NCBI GenBank assembly: GCA_011191975.1
Contig: DUFA01000023.1
Coordinates: 1 to 43,513, forward strand
Direction: 5' to 3'
Origin: Dehalococcoidia bacterium
GTDB taxonomy: Bacteria > Chloroflexota > Dehalococcoidia > Dehalococcoidales > UBA2162
Length of the DNA stretch: 43,513 nucleotides
In this document: positions 1 to 8,971 of the stretch, piece after piece
Layout: each line of letters opens with the position of its first letter
Position numbering within the stretch: the stretch's first letter is position 1
Notes under the pieces: generated by a model
What the model saw: the letters and a program-made list of their open reading frames with translations, nothing else
Databases searched by the model: none
Told to the model about the DNA's origin: nothing
Translations under genes and position numbers: made by a program

Positions 1-2391
1 CAGGCTGACCATCTCTACGAGACAAATGATGATGACCCCCGCCCCAAGTGGTATGCCCTGACCATGTTCCCCTATACCTCGGGAGACCTCCACATCGGTC
101 ACTGGTACGCCATGGCGCCCTCAGATGTTCATGCCCGCTTCATGCGGATGAAGGGCTACAATGTGCTGCACCCTATGGGCTTCGATGCCTTCGGCCTTCC
201 CGCGGAAAACGCCGCCATCAAACGCGGTATCCATCCCTTCACGTGGACAATGGACAATATCGACAATATGCGGCACCAATTGAAAACTATTGGCGCCATG
301 TACGACTGGGATCGCGAGGTGATCACCTGCCTGCCGGAATACTATAAGTGGACGCAGTGGTTCTTTTTGAAGTTTTTCGAGAACGATCTTGCCTATCGGG
401 GAAAGGCCCCGGTGAACTGGTGTCCTTCCTGCCAGACAGTGTTGGCCAACGAACAGGTAGTAGGCGAGGGCGTTTGCGAACGCTGCGGTGCGGCGGTCAT
501 TCACCGTGACCTTGAACAATGGTTTTTCCGTATCACCAGGTACGCTGACGAACTGATGCAACACGAAGGCATCGACTGGCCAGAGCGTATCAAGATAATG
601 CAGCGGAACTGGGTGGGTCGCAGTACCGGCGCCGATATCTCGTTTGGACTCGACCATCCCGGAGTCGAAGAAAAAGAAATCCGAGTATTTACCACTCGTC
701 CCGATACTCTCTACGGTGTCACTTTCATGGTGCTGGCTCCGGAACATCCGCTTGTGGAGAAAATCACCTCACCGGATAAAAAGACCGAGGTTGATGTGTA
801 CATTGCCCGTTCGCAACGGCAGACCGAAATCGAGCGCCTTTCGACGGAAAAAGAAAAAGACGGGGTTTTCACCGGAGCTTATTGCATAAACCGGGTTAAC
901 GGAGAAAAAGTGCCCATCTGGATAGCTGATTACGTGCTGCTGAGCTACGGTACCGGCGCTGTCATGGCAGTACCCGCCCATGACGAACGTGACTTCGCAT
1001 TTGCTAAAAAATACAACATACCAATACGAGTGGTAATAGCGCCTGACGGATATTCCGGAGGAGACCTAGAAGAAGCCTATATAGAACCCGGAACCATGAT
1101 TAATTCGGGAAAGTTCGATGGTACACCCAGCCAGGCGGGTATCGAAAAAGTAGCGGAGTACCTGGCTGAGAACAGCTGGGGAGGTCCGACGGTTACCTAC
1201 CGAATACGCGACTGGCTGATTTCCCGGCAGCGTTACTGGGGAGCACCGATTCCTATGGTTTACTGCGAAAAATGCGGCATTGTACCAGTGCCGGAAAGTG
1301 ACTTGCCGGTGCTGCTGCCCAAGGATGCGGAGTTTAAACCTACCGGCGAATCACCTTTGAAACACGCCGAGAGTTTTGTCAATACCACCTGTCCCAGGTG
1401 CGGAATACTGGCTAAACGCGAGACAGATACCATGGACACCTTCATGTGCTCAAACTGGTATTTCCTGCGCTATACCAGCCCTCACACGGATTCAGCACCT
1501 TTCGATGACGCAAAAGGAAAATACTGGCTGCCGGTGGATATCTATACCGGCGGCGCCGAGCATGCTGTGATGCACTTGCTTTACGCCCGTTTCTTCTGGA
1601 AAGCATTGAGAGATATGGGACTGGTAGAGTTTGACGAACCGTTCACATGTTTATTTAACCAGGGCACCATCATCGCTGATAAGCAGAAGATGAGTAAATC
1701 ACGCGGTAATGTGGTCAACCCGGATGACTATGTCAAAGACCTGGGTGCCGATACAGTCCGTGCCTACCTGATGTTCGTTGGTCCCTGGGAATTGGGCGGC
1801 GACTGGAATGACAGTGGTATTAGTGGTATGAGTCGCTGGCTGAACCGCCTTTGGAATTTGATAACCGATATGTATATCGAACAGTCCGCAGACAAGAAGA
1901 TAGAGACAGACCTGGTACGGTCGACTCACCAGACAATTCGGAAAGTAACTGATGATCTTGAAAAACTGCGTTTCAATACCATGGTGGCATCATTAATGGA
2001 ATATTCGAACTACCTTTCTTCGATAAAGAACGAGGGGAAAGTAAATAAACAGGTATGGAGTGATTCAGTTAAAACACTGATGTTGCTGCTGGCTCCTTCT
2101 GTTCCTCACCTGACTGAAGAATTATGGGAGAGAACAGGGAATCATTATAGTATTCACACGCAGGACTGGCCGCAATGGGACGAAGAATTGGCGAAGGAAG
2201 AAGAAATTACGCTGGTCGTCCAGGTAAACGGGAAACTTCGCGACAGGATATCGGTCGCAGCGTCTATCACGGAAGCTGAGGCTATTGAAACAGCACGAGC
2301 AAGTGAAAAGGTAAAGATTCATATCGAGGGGAAAACAACTGTAAAAGAGATATTCGTACCGGGTAAACTGGTGAATATTGTAGTGCGTTAA
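1..2391 (+). CDS. leuS: Leucyl-tRNA synthetase, 5' end cut by window edge
   Basis: Class I aminoacyl-tRNA synthetase that charges tRNA-Leu in the cytoplasm. The frame is open from base 1, so the true start lies before the window; the first in-frame ATG at 64 is internal because conserved LeuRS sequence precedes it. The HIGH signature is at visible residues 31-34 and KMSKS at 563-567 (bases 1687-1701). The CP1 editing domain shows TTRPDTLYG and the YGTGAVMAVPAHDERD block that clears mischarged tRNA. CxxC pairs (WCPSC/CERC and CEKC/CPRC) suggest zinc-binding knobs. The C-terminal anticodon-binding and VQVNGKLRD regions are intact. It is followed after 22 bases by proC. The first ~700 bases look more GC-rich than the rest of the gene. 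Confidence 0.97.
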   Translation, partial: QADHLYETNDDDPRPKWYALTMFPYTSGDLHIGHWYAMAPSDVHARFMRMKGYNVLHPMGFDAFGLPAENAAIKRGIHPFTWTMDNIDNMRHQLKTIGAMYDWDREVITCLPEYYKWTQWFFLKFFENDLAYRGKAPVNWCPSCQTVLANEQVVGEGVCERCGAAVIHRDLEQWFFRITRYADELMQHEGIDWPERIKIMQRNWVGRSTGADISFGLDHPGVEEKEIRVFTTRPDTLYGVTFMVLAPEHPLVEKITSPDKKTEVDVYIARSQRQTEIERLSTEKEKDGVFTGAYCINRVNGEKVPIWIADYVLLSYGTGAVMAVPAHDERDFAFAKKYNIPIRVVIAPDGYSGGDLEEAYIEPGTMINSGKFDGTPSQAGIEKVAEYLAENSWGGPTVTYRIRDWLISRQRYWGAPIPMVYCEKCGIVPVPESDLPVLLPKDAEFKPTGESPLKHAESFVNTTCPRCGILAKRETDTMDTFMCSNWYFLRYTSPHTDSAPFDDAKGKYWLPVDIYTGGAEHAVMHLLYARFFWKALRDMGLVEFDEPFTCLFNQGTIIADKQKMSKSRGNVVNPDDYVKDLGADTVRAYLMFVGPWELGGDWNDSGISGMSRWLNRLWNLITDMYIEQSADKKIETDLVRSTHQTIRKVTDDLEKLRFNTMVASLMEYSNYLSSIKNEGKVNKQVWSDSVKTLMLLLAPSVPHLTEELWERTGNHYSIHTQDWPQWDEELAKEEEITLVVQVNGKLRDRISVAASITEAEAIETARASEKVKIHIEGKTTVKEIFVPGKLVNIVVR

Positions 2392-2413
2392 ATCTTTATA
2401 TAGGAAGAATATT

Positions 2414-3220
2414 GTGAAAATTGCATTCATTGGCGGCGGAAACATGGGTACGGCGATTCTCTCAGCGCTTATCGATAAGGACCTGGCAGAACCTGGCGCT
2501 ATAACCGTAAGTGACATAATGAAAGAAAGACTTGAATACCTGAAGAGTACGTATGGTGTATCGATTACAATTGACAATGCATCTGCAATAGATGGGAAAG
2601 ATGTGATTCTGCTCTCAGTGAAACCACAGACGGTTCCTGAGATAATGCCGGAACTGAATGGGAAAATTAAAGCCGGTCAATTGGTAATATCGATAATGGC
2701 TGGCATCAAGATTTCGACAATACGAGAAGGTTTGATTCACAAATCGATTGTCCGTGTTATGCCGAATATGCCTGCCCAGGTATTCGAAGGTATGAGCGGC
2801 TGGACAACCACACCAGAAGTTACGGATGAACAAAAGGAACTGGCTAAATCAATATTACAGGCGATAGGACGAGAGATATACTTTGATGATGAAAAGTACC
2901 TTGACATGATCACTTCTGTAAGTGGGAGTGGCCCTGCCTATTTTTTCTATTTTGTAGAAGCCTTAACTGAAGCAGGCGTAAAGATAGGCTTCACTCACGA
3001 CGTGTCATATGAACTGGTACTTCAAACAATGATCGGTGCAGGCAAATTAATGCGTGAGTCAGGAACAGATCCAGCTGAACTGAGAAAAATGGTTACTTCG
3101 AAAGGAGGGACCACCGCCGCAGCACTTGATGTTCTGGAAAGCGCCGGGTTTAAAGACCATGTAATCAAGGCTCTAATGGCTGCTTACAACCGGTCAAAAG
3201 AACTTGGCGGGGAGAAGTAG
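2414..3220 (+). CDS. proC: Pyrroline-5-carboxylate reductase
   Basis: Last step of proline synthesis: NAD(P)H-dependent reduction of 1-pyrroline-5-carboxylate. The 268-residue length is normal for ProC. The N-terminal Rossmann motif is IGGGNMG (about residues 6-12), and the C-terminal dimerisation domain has the SGSGPAYFFYFVEAL and VTSKGGTTAAAL signatures. The start is GTG at 2414 with AGGAAG about 6 bases upstream. The gene shares its last base with the GTG start of the following YggT gene, so the two are translationally coupled. It is probably cotranscribed with leuS. Confidence 0.95.
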   Translation: MKIAFIGGGNMGTAILSALIDKDLAEPGAITVSDIMKERLEYLKSTYGVSITIDNASAIDGKDVILLSVKPQTVPEIMPELNGKIKAGQLVISIMAGIKISTIREGLIHKSIVRVMPNMPAQVFEGMSGWTTTPEVTDEQKELAKSILQAIGREIYFDDEKYLDMITSVSGSGPAYFFYFVEALTEAGVKIGFTHDVSYELVLQTMIGAGKLMRESGTDPAELRKMVTSKGGTTAAALDVLESAGFKDHVIKALMAAYNRSKELGGEK

Positions 3221-3483
3221 TGTCGATAGTATTTGTCATCCTGCAAGTAATCTGTGAGATCCTTACTGTCTGTATCTTTATAAGAGCTATCATGTCCTGG
3301 ATATCGCCCGGACTGACAAATTTTTTTACCGATGTCTTATTTCATATTACGGAGCCGATCCTTTCGCCTTTACGACGTATTCTCCCGGCAACCGGTAGTA
3401 TTGATTTTGCTCCTCTCGTGGCGATAATCGTCCTGCAGGTAATATCATTTCTCCTTACAAGGTTAAATACCGCCATAGCTTAA
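3220..3483 (+). CDS. YggT-family integral membrane protein
   Basis: Small membrane protein of 87 residues with two hydrophobic segments (about 3-25 and 62-82) separated by the family motif PILSPLRRILPATGSIDFAPLV. YggT proteins are linked to osmotic tolerance, cell-division and envelope functions, but their molecular role is poorly defined. It often lies next to proC, as here, where the start GTG overlaps the proC stop by one base. The 3' end is overlapped by a perfect 11-bp inverted repeat that probably ends the leuS-proC-yggT transcript. Confidence 0.88.
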   Translation: MSIVFVILQVICEILTVCIFIRAIMSWISPGLTNFFTDVLFHITEPILSPLRRILPATGSIDFAPLVAIIVLQVISFLLTRLNTAIA

Positions 3484-3501
3484 GGCAACCATGGCGGTAT
3501 T
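3466..3501 (+). terminator. Hairpin over yggT stop codon
   Basis: AATACCGCCAT (3466-3476) pairs perfectly with ATGGCGGTATT (3491-3501), leaving a 14-base loop that contains the yggT stop. There is no proper T-tract behind it, so it is either a weak intrinsic terminator or a 3'-end stabilising stem. It lies between convergent genes and could act on both strands. Confidence 0.5.
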
Positions 3502-3627
3502 ATTGCGAAATTCCATTATCCTATTGCTGATTTACCATACTCTTAACACAGAACAGCACTAGTGATCGGATTATCTTTATTCGATTGTAATAATTTATTC
3601 GTAGCTCTTTGTCTAATATTATCTATT

Positions 3628-3873
3628 TTATGAGTGAAGTTTATCGTACTTAGCCTGAAGTTCTTCTTTGTTTTCCTGTCTGTTCGGATCAGGCTCACAG
3701 GCTCCAACAGGGCAAATATCAGCGCATTTCGAAGCGTCAGCTGCACCAACACACTCGGTGCATCTATCCGGGTCGATTATATAAGTAGTCTCACCTTCGC
3801 TAATCGCACCGTTAGGGCATTCAGTTTCGCATGCTCCGCAGCTTATGCATTCCTCTGAAATCTTGTACGCCAT
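3628..3873 (-). CDS. 2x[4Fe-4S] ferredoxin
   Basis: Low-potential electron carrier of 81 residues. Cluster one uses CISCGACETECP (about residues 10-21). Cluster two uses CTEC, then eight residues, C-x3-CP and a final C, which is the inserted pattern of Chromatium-type and YfhL-like ferredoxins. The tail is charged and Lys/Glu rich. The start ATG at 3873 has AAGGAGG about 10 bases upstream. It is the last gene of the leftward run that starts at the flavodoxin gene. Its donor and acceptor cannot be read from context. Confidence 0.93.
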   Translation of the reverse strand: MAYKISEECISCGACETECPNGAISEGETTYIIDPDRCTECVGAADASKCADICPVGACEPDPNRQENKEELQAKYDKLHS

Positions 3874-3927
3874 CTACTGTTTACCTCCTTATATTTACCT
3901 GGATTTTATTTTTTAATCAAGACAACT

Positions 3928-4410
3928 TTATCTATTTTCTCTCTTCTTCTTTAAGGCCTTAGCAACCGGTTCAGGCACAAGATCGTATATATCACCGTCA
4001 AGTCTGGCTACTTCCTTGAGACGACTGGAACTCAGATACTGGTATTTGAGACTTGCCATTAAACAAACAAGTTCTATTTCCGGGGAAAGTTTATTATTCA
4101 TGAGAGCCATTTCACGCTCATATTCGAAGTCGGCTCCTATTCTTAGTCCCCGAACAATTGCTTTCGCGCCAACCTTTGAAGCAAATTCAACGGTTAATCC
4201 ATTGAATGGTTTCACTTCGATGTTAGTAAAACTTTTAACAGATAATTCCGCTAACTCTACTCTCTCTTCAGTATTAAACATCAGATCTTTAGAAGGAGTG
4301 TCATATACTCCGATAACTACTTTTTCAAATAGTCTGGAGGCTCTCACAGCAATATCCAGATGACCGTTCGTTATCGGATCGAATGTTCCAGGATAGAGAG
4401 CAATTGTCAC
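3928..4410 (-). CDS. coaD: Phosphopantetheine adenylyltransferase
   Basis: Penultimate step of coenzyme A synthesis: transfer of AMP from ATP to 4'-phosphopantetheine. The 160-residue length is typical. The nucleotidyltransferase motif TNGH is at residues 14-17 within YPGTFDPITNGHLD, and SSSRLKEVARLDGD near residue 130 is the second signature. The start overlaps the rsmD stop in an ATGA arrangement; rsmD-coaD coupling is common in bacteria. A basic KKKRENR tail ends the protein. Confidence 0.96.
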   Translation of the reverse strand: MTIALYPGTFDPITNGHLDIAVRASRLFEKVVIGVYDTPSKDLMFNTEERVELAELSVKSFTNIEVKPFNGLTVEFASKVGAKAIVRGLRIGADFEYEREMALMNNKLSPEIELVCLMASLKYQYLSSSRLKEVARLDGDIYDLVPEPVAKALKKKRENR

Positions 4411-4961
4411 GCTGCATCCTCCTTTCGGTATACTGATATACAGCTATCGCCGTGGCGATGTTCTTTTATCAATTTAAGCGAAAGATATTGCTCTGATAGC
4501 GGTTGACGAGGTGAATGAGTCACAACTACAGTCGTATCTGGGCCAATAAGCTTTGTACCGGCAAGCTGAGTAATGGTATCACCAATTGATATATCAGGAT
4601 AAGGTGGATCTATCAAAATAATATCATACTCCTTGTCGAGAAATTTCAGAGCTTTGTTTACTGTGCTGCAATGCACGCGTGCAAATTCTGATAATTTCGT
4701 TTTGTCTAAGTTTTCTTTGATTATAGCACAACACTGTGGGGCATGGTCTACAAAATCTACCCAGCCTGCACCGCGGCTGAGAGCTTCTATCCCCAGTCCG
4801 CCACTACCTGAATACAGATCCAGTACATTTTCCCATCTATCTGTTATATTCTCAAGCATTGAAAAAATTGAGCCTTTTACCAGATCTGTTGCCGGTCGTG
4901 TAGCCGTTCTCTTAGGGGCTTTAAGCCGGTGCCCCTTGGCTGAACCAGCAATTACTCTCAT
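4407..4961 (-). CDS. rsmD: 16S rRNA (guanine966-N2)-methyltransferase
   Basis: SAM-dependent rRNA methyltransferase acting on the small subunit. The 184-residue length is normal. The N-terminus MRVIAGSAKGHRLKAP is the family hallmark, the SAM-binding DLYSGSGGLG is at 48-57, and the catalytic DPPY is at 118-121. It is coupled to coaD by a 4-base overlap. I see no clear Shine-Dalgarno sequence before its ATG, so translation may depend on the upstream gene or be weak. Confidence 0.94.
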   Translation of the reverse strand: MRVIAGSAKGHRLKAPKRTATRPATDLVKGSIFSMLENITDRWENVLDLYSGSGGLGIEALSRGAGWVDFVDHAPQCCAIIKENLDKTKLSEFARVHCSTVNKALKFLDKEYDIILIDPPYPDISIGDTITQLAGTKLIGPDTTVVVTHSPRQPLSEQYLSLKLIKEHRHGDSCISVYRKEDAA

Positions 4962-4998
4962 CGTGCGTACTGATAATAACCAGTGTGAGGTTTTATTG

Positions 4999-5745
4999 TC
5001 AAACTTCGTCTCTGTTAATCAAGTCTAGTATCCTCGGTGTTACATCTTGATGAAGCGGTAAACCGTGTCCGAAACACAATATCTCTATGTCGTAATGCGA
5101 AATTTTTTTAATCGATTCAAGATTCTCATCTATATCGGAACATACCATTTTAGGTGGTAATAATAGCTTATTTCGTCGTTTTCGTATCAGATCGCCGCTG
5201 AAAAGCATTTTGTGTTTTTGAGAATAAAGGCTAATACTTCCAGGAGTATGCCCAGGAGTGTGGATTACATCCAACCCACCAAGGCAATCCAGGATTTCAC
5301 CACCTTCAAGAATTATATCTACGTCTTCCGGTAACACAGAAAAAACAGACCGTAATTTACTCTTTATCTGAGCCAGCGGTTCACGATACCTTCCATCCGC
5401 TGCCGGAGGATGTTCTCTTATTCCTACATCATCTTTATGAACAGCTACCTTTGCTTTCGAATGTTCTTGAATTTCCGCTAAGCCACCCATATGGTCAATA
5501 TGATTATGAGTAAGTATAATCAGGGATATTTCTTCCGGAGAACGACCAATATGCTTTATGAATTCGAGTATGTGCGATGCACTGTCTCTTAAACCGGTAT
5601 CGATCAAGGTAATAGTGTCTTCAGCAATAATCAGCACGTTTGCACCCCTGTGAGTCACTTGAAAAATCCCAGGGATAACCTCAGTGGCATTGTATATAAA
5701 ACGTCGAATTCTCGATATTACCGACATATCATATTCAGAATACAT
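4999..5745 (-). CDS. Metallo-beta-lactamase fold hydrolase
   Basis: Binuclear-metal hydrolase of the MBL superfamily, 248 residues. Metal ligands are visible as HNHIDH (H80, H82, D84, H85), H166 in HTPGHTPGS, D185 in FSGDL and H227 in CFGHGLP, so the site is complete. It resembles the broad glyoxalase II/YqgX-like hydrolases; the substrate is unknown. A second start, ATG six codons downstream (MSVISRI), is equally possible because neither has a good ribosome binding site. It lies 12 bases after purB and is probably in the same transcript. Confidence 0.85.
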   Translation of the reverse strand: MYSEYDMSVISRIRRFIYNATEVIPGIFQVTHRGANVLIIAEDTITLIDTGLRDSASHILEFIKHIGRSPEEISLIILTHNHIDHMGGLAEIQEHSKAKVAVHKDDVGIREHPPAADGRYREPLAQIKSKLRSVFSVLPEDVDIILEGGEILDCLGGLDVIHTPGHTPGSISLYSQKHKMLFSGDLIRKRRNKLLLPPKMVCSDIDENLESIKKISHYDIEILCFGHGLPLHQDVTPRILDLINRDEV

Positions 5746-5757
5746 AGAAAAGTAGAG

Positions 5758-7113
5758 TTAAATAGATTTGGGAGCCAGTTCGTTGGACTCAAATTTACTG
5801 ATCGTATCCTGCCATTGTGATTCTGTAAGACCTAAACGCTCAAAGATTTCATCGACATACCGCAGGTAGTAATCATAGTCAAACAACTTTTCAAGCTCTT
5901 CTACAGACAGATATTGCATAACCTCTTTATCTGACTTAAGCAGGGTGAGAAAATTTCGACCTCCCTTCCATGATTTCATGGCGTTTCGCTGAACAATCTT
6001 ATAGGCATCCTGCCGGCTAAGGCCTTTTACAATAAATGCCAGCAATACTCTCTGGGAAAACACCAGCCCTTTGGTTAACTCCAGGTTACGTTTCATATTT
6101 TGCGGATATACGAGTAGCCCTTTCATTACCGAGGTAAGGATTGAAAGAGAATAATCCAGAAGGAAACAGGAATCCGGGAGTATCACTCGCTCGGCAGATG
6201 AGTGGCTTATATCACGCTCATGCCAGAGTGACATGTTCTCCATTGCAGTAATTGAATAACCTCTAATTAACCTGGCTATTCCGCAAATCCGTTCGCATAA
6301 TTCGGGATTTCGTTTGTGCGGCATAGCTGATGATCCTGTTTGTCCGGCACTGAACGGTTCTTCAACCTCTCGCGTTTCTGTTTTCTGGAGTCCTCGTATT
6401 TCGGTTGCGAATTTCTCAAGAGAGCTGGCAATTACTGCTAAAGTTGTTACAAACTGTGCATGACGGTCACGTTGTAGAACCTGATTCGATATTGGTGCCG
6501 GCGTCAATTTGAGCCTGGCACATGCTTTTTCTTCAACTTCAGGCGATAATGTAGCATAGGTGCCCACAGCACCAGATATTTTCCCAACTGCTATATTCTT
6601 TATCGCTTCGTTCAGTCTCTGGCGGTTTCTACTCATCTCTTCAAACCAGACGGCAAGTTTAAGCCCAAACGAAGTAGGCTCTGCGTGGATACCGTGTGTT
6701 CTCCCGATTATTGGAGTATATTTATATTTTATGGCTTGTTTCGCAAGCACTTCTATCAGTTCTTTTATATCCTTAGACAGTATTTCCGCTGCTTCAAGAA
6801 GTTGAAGGCTGAGTGCGGTATCGGTTACGTCCTGTGACGTAAGTCCCATATGGATGTACCTTGACTCAGGACCAAGGCTCTCAGCTACTGCTCCCAGAAA
6901 CGCCGTAGTGTCATGATGTGTTTCCTTAAGAATTTCTTCCATTCTATTTAGATTCACCCTGGCCATTTTGATCTTAGGCACTTCTTTTCGGGGTATTACG
7001 CCCAGTTCAGCCCATGCCTCACATACCGCTATCTCTACATCAAGCCATTTTTCAAACTTATTTTCATCTGACCACACCTTCTTCATTTGCGGTCTTGAAT
7101 ATCGTTCTATCAT
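5758..7113 (-). CDS. purB: Adenylosuccinate lyase
   Basis: Catalyses two fumarate-releasing steps: SAICAR to AICAR, and adenylosuccinate to AMP. The 451 residues fit the short bacterial form. GRTHG is at 137-141 and the fumarase/aspartase superfamily signature SSAMPHKRNP at 261-270, with the catalytic serine in the flexible loop. It follows purE by 3 bases, so the two are surely cotranscribed. Confidence 0.96.
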   Translation of the reverse strand: MIERYSRPQMKKVWSDENKFEKWLDVEIAVCEAWAELGVIPRKEVPKIKMARVNLNRMEEILKETHHDTTAFLGAVAESLGPESRYIHMGLTSQDVTDTALSLQLLEAAEILSKDIKELIEVLAKQAIKYKYTPIIGRTHGIHAEPTSFGLKLAVWFEEMSRNRQRLNEAIKNIAVGKISGAVGTYATLSPEVEEKACARLKLTPAPISNQVLQRDRHAQFVTTLAVIASSLEKFATEIRGLQKTETREVEEPFSAGQTGSSAMPHKRNPELCERICGIARLIRGYSITAMENMSLWHERDISHSSAERVILPDSCFLLDYSLSILTSVMKGLLVYPQNMKRNLELTKGLVFSQRVLLAFIVKGLSRQDAYKIVQRNAMKSWKGGRNFLTLLKSDKEVMQYLSVEELEKLFDYDYYLRYVDEIFERLGLTESQWQDTISKFESNELAPKSI

Positions 7114-7116
7114 TTA

Positions 7117-7575
7117 CTATCCTCCCTGCAACTCACTGCGGTAATTATCATATGCCTGTTGTATCTCGGCATATTTTAGGCCAAGAATTTCTGCAGCGAG
7201 ATAAGCAGAATTTTTAACACCAGCTGAGCCGACAGCTACGGTTGCAACCGGTATTCCCGCAGGCATCTGGACAATAGCGTACAATGCATCAAGTCCTTTT
7301 AATTCACTGCCCGAAAGAGGAACACCTATCACCGGCAGGGTAGTCCAGCTTGCAAGTACTCCCGGTAGGTGTGCAGCCATACCTGCTGCGGCTATTATTA
7401 TCTCTATTCCCCTGCTCCGGGCTTCTAGGCCATATTGGCGAGCTTTTTCAGGAGTCCGGTGTGCTGAAATTACGTTCAACTCGCAGTCGATTCCCATTTC
7501 CTTGAGGATATCGACAGCAGGTTGGACTGATTCCATGTCTGATTTGGATCCGAGAACTATACCTACCTTCGGCAT
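7117..7575 (-). CDS. purE: N5-CAIR mutase (class I PurE)
   Basis: Converts N5-carboxyaminoimidazole ribonucleotide to CAIR. The 152 residues show GSKSDM (9-14), ISAHRTPE with H39, and AAAGMAAHLPG with H69, the active-site pattern of class I PurE. The partner PurK is not in this window, so it is encoded elsewhere or CAIR is made directly. The gene lies 81 bases after purD and 3 bases before purB. Confidence 0.95.
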   Translation of the reverse strand: MPKVGIVLGSKSDMESVQPAVDILKEMGIDCELNVISAHRTPEKARQYGLEARSRGIEIIIAAAGMAAHLPGVLASWTTLPVIGVPLSGSELKGLDALYAIVQMPAGIPVATVAVGSAGVKNSAYLAAEILGLKYAEIQQAYDNYRSELQGG

Positions 7576-7656
7576 TTCAATACCTCACAATCAAGTAATT
7601 CCAACTTATTTTATATTAGGAATGTTAAAAGACAGTATATTAGATGACAGGAGAGA

Positions 7657-8931
7657 TTAATGAGATTCCTGATTATGTATGAGGGCGATATCTCTGCGGT
7701 AATAACAGCCTTCGAAACTAATACGGGAAATATTTTTATATACTTTTTCCCTTGCTTCATTCAGGTCTTTGCCTGCGGCAACAACGGTCAATACACGCCC
7801 ACCATTAGTAAGTACTTCCCCATTGTCACCTACTTTAGTACCAGCATGAAATATCATTACTTCATCATCAACATCATCTAGTCCGTATATCGGGAAACCG
7901 GTTTTGTATTTCCCAGGATAACCTCCTGATGCCATAACCACACCGACGCAGGCTTCATCACTGCATTGGACAGCTATTTCATCAAGATTACCACGTATCA
8001 CGCTCTCGGCTATTTCTACCAGGTCGGTTTTTAAGCGAGGTAAAACAACCTGTGTTTCAGGATCACCGAATCTCGCATTAAACTCGATTACTCGCGGTCC
8101 TTCTTCTTCAATCATCAATCCACCGTATAGTATTCCCTTATAGGGTCTTTTTTCTTTATCCATAGCTTTAATCGCAGGACGCATTATGGTTTTCATAACA
8201 GTATCTCCCAGTTCAAGAGTGTACTTGTGAGGCGGACTATAACTACCCATCCCTCCTGTATTTGGACCTTTGTCTCCGTCATTAATTCGCTTGTAGTCAC
8301 AAGCATTTGCGAGAAACGATACGTTCTTCCCGTCAGAGAAAGCAAAGCAGCTCATTTCCCATCCGTGCATGCTTTCTTCAATTACAACGGTATCACCAGC
8401 GTCTCCCAGAACCTTTTCCTCCATTATACTGGCTAGGATATCAATTGCAGCGGCAATAGAATTGGCAGCAATGGCACCTTTCCCTGCGGCAAGCCCGTCC
8501 GCTTTTATCCATAAGGGTGGAGTTTGCTGTTTTACATATTCCACCGCATGCCGGAAATCAGAAAAACTACTGCTTTTCGCACAGGGAATAGTATATTTCT
8601 GCATAAGCCCTTTTGCGAAAGCTTTACTCGACTCTATCTGTGTAGCGCCTTTAGTAGGTCCAAATATGGGTATACCTATCGTTTGAAAGCGGTCGACGAT
8701 CCCATCAGCAAGTGGAGTCTCAGGTCCGACAACTACCATATCTATGCCCGTTTTTTGACAGGTCTTTGCCATTTCTTCGAAATTTGCTGGATTAAGATCC
8801 AGGTTTATTCCGATCATCCCTGTACCCGCATTACCAGGAGCGATGTATATCTCTTCTGTTTTTGGACTCTGCGCGAGTTTCCATACGATTGTATGTTCTC
8901 TCGCACCGTTCCCGATAACAAGTATTTTCAG
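7657..8931 (-). CDS. purD: Phosphoribosylamine-glycine ligase (CTG start)
   Basis: ATP-grasp enzyme forming glycinamide ribonucleotide. The first ATG (8817) would give 386 residues and lack the N-terminal domain. The same frame upstream encodes KILVIGNGAREH and IAPGNAGTG, the invariant PurD N-terminus, with no ATG, GTG or TTG before an in-frame TAA. A CTG at 8931-8929 sits exactly where homologues have Met and has GGAGGG six bases upstream, so I place the start there, giving 424 residues, the usual length. The ATP-grasp core shows KADGLAAGKGA, the GPNTGGMGSYSPP loop and EFNARFGDPE. An ATG lost by mutation or a sequencing error is the alternative. Confidence 0.9.
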   Translation of the reverse strand: MKILVIGNGAREHTIVWKLAQSPKTEEIYIAPGNAGTGMIGINLDLNPANFEEMAKTCQKTGIDMVVVGPETPLADGIVDRFQTIGIPIFGPTKGATQIESSKAFAKGLMQKYTIPCAKSSSFSDFRHAVEYVKQQTPPLWIKADGLAAGKGAIAANSIAAAIDILASIMEEKVLGDAGDTVVIEESMHGWEMSCFAFSDGKNVSFLANACDYKRINDGDKGPNTGGMGSYSPPHKYTLELGDTVMKTIMRPAIKAMDKEKRPYKGILYGGLMIEEEGPRVIEFNARFGDPETQVVLPRLKTDLVEIAESVIRGNLDEIAVQCSDEACVGVVMASGGYPGKYKTGFPIYGLDDVDDEVMIFHAGTKVGDNGEVLTNGGRVLTVVAAGKDLNEAREKVYKNISRISFEGCYYRRDIALIHNQESH

Positions 8932-8971
8932 CTTCCACCCTCCATAATCAATGTATTAGCAACTCTCTTAA

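Noticed and set aside
121-747. 208-residue reading frame on the minus strand inside leuS
   Set aside because: It is antisense to strongly conserved LeuRS sequence, has no recognisable domain and no neighbours on that strand.
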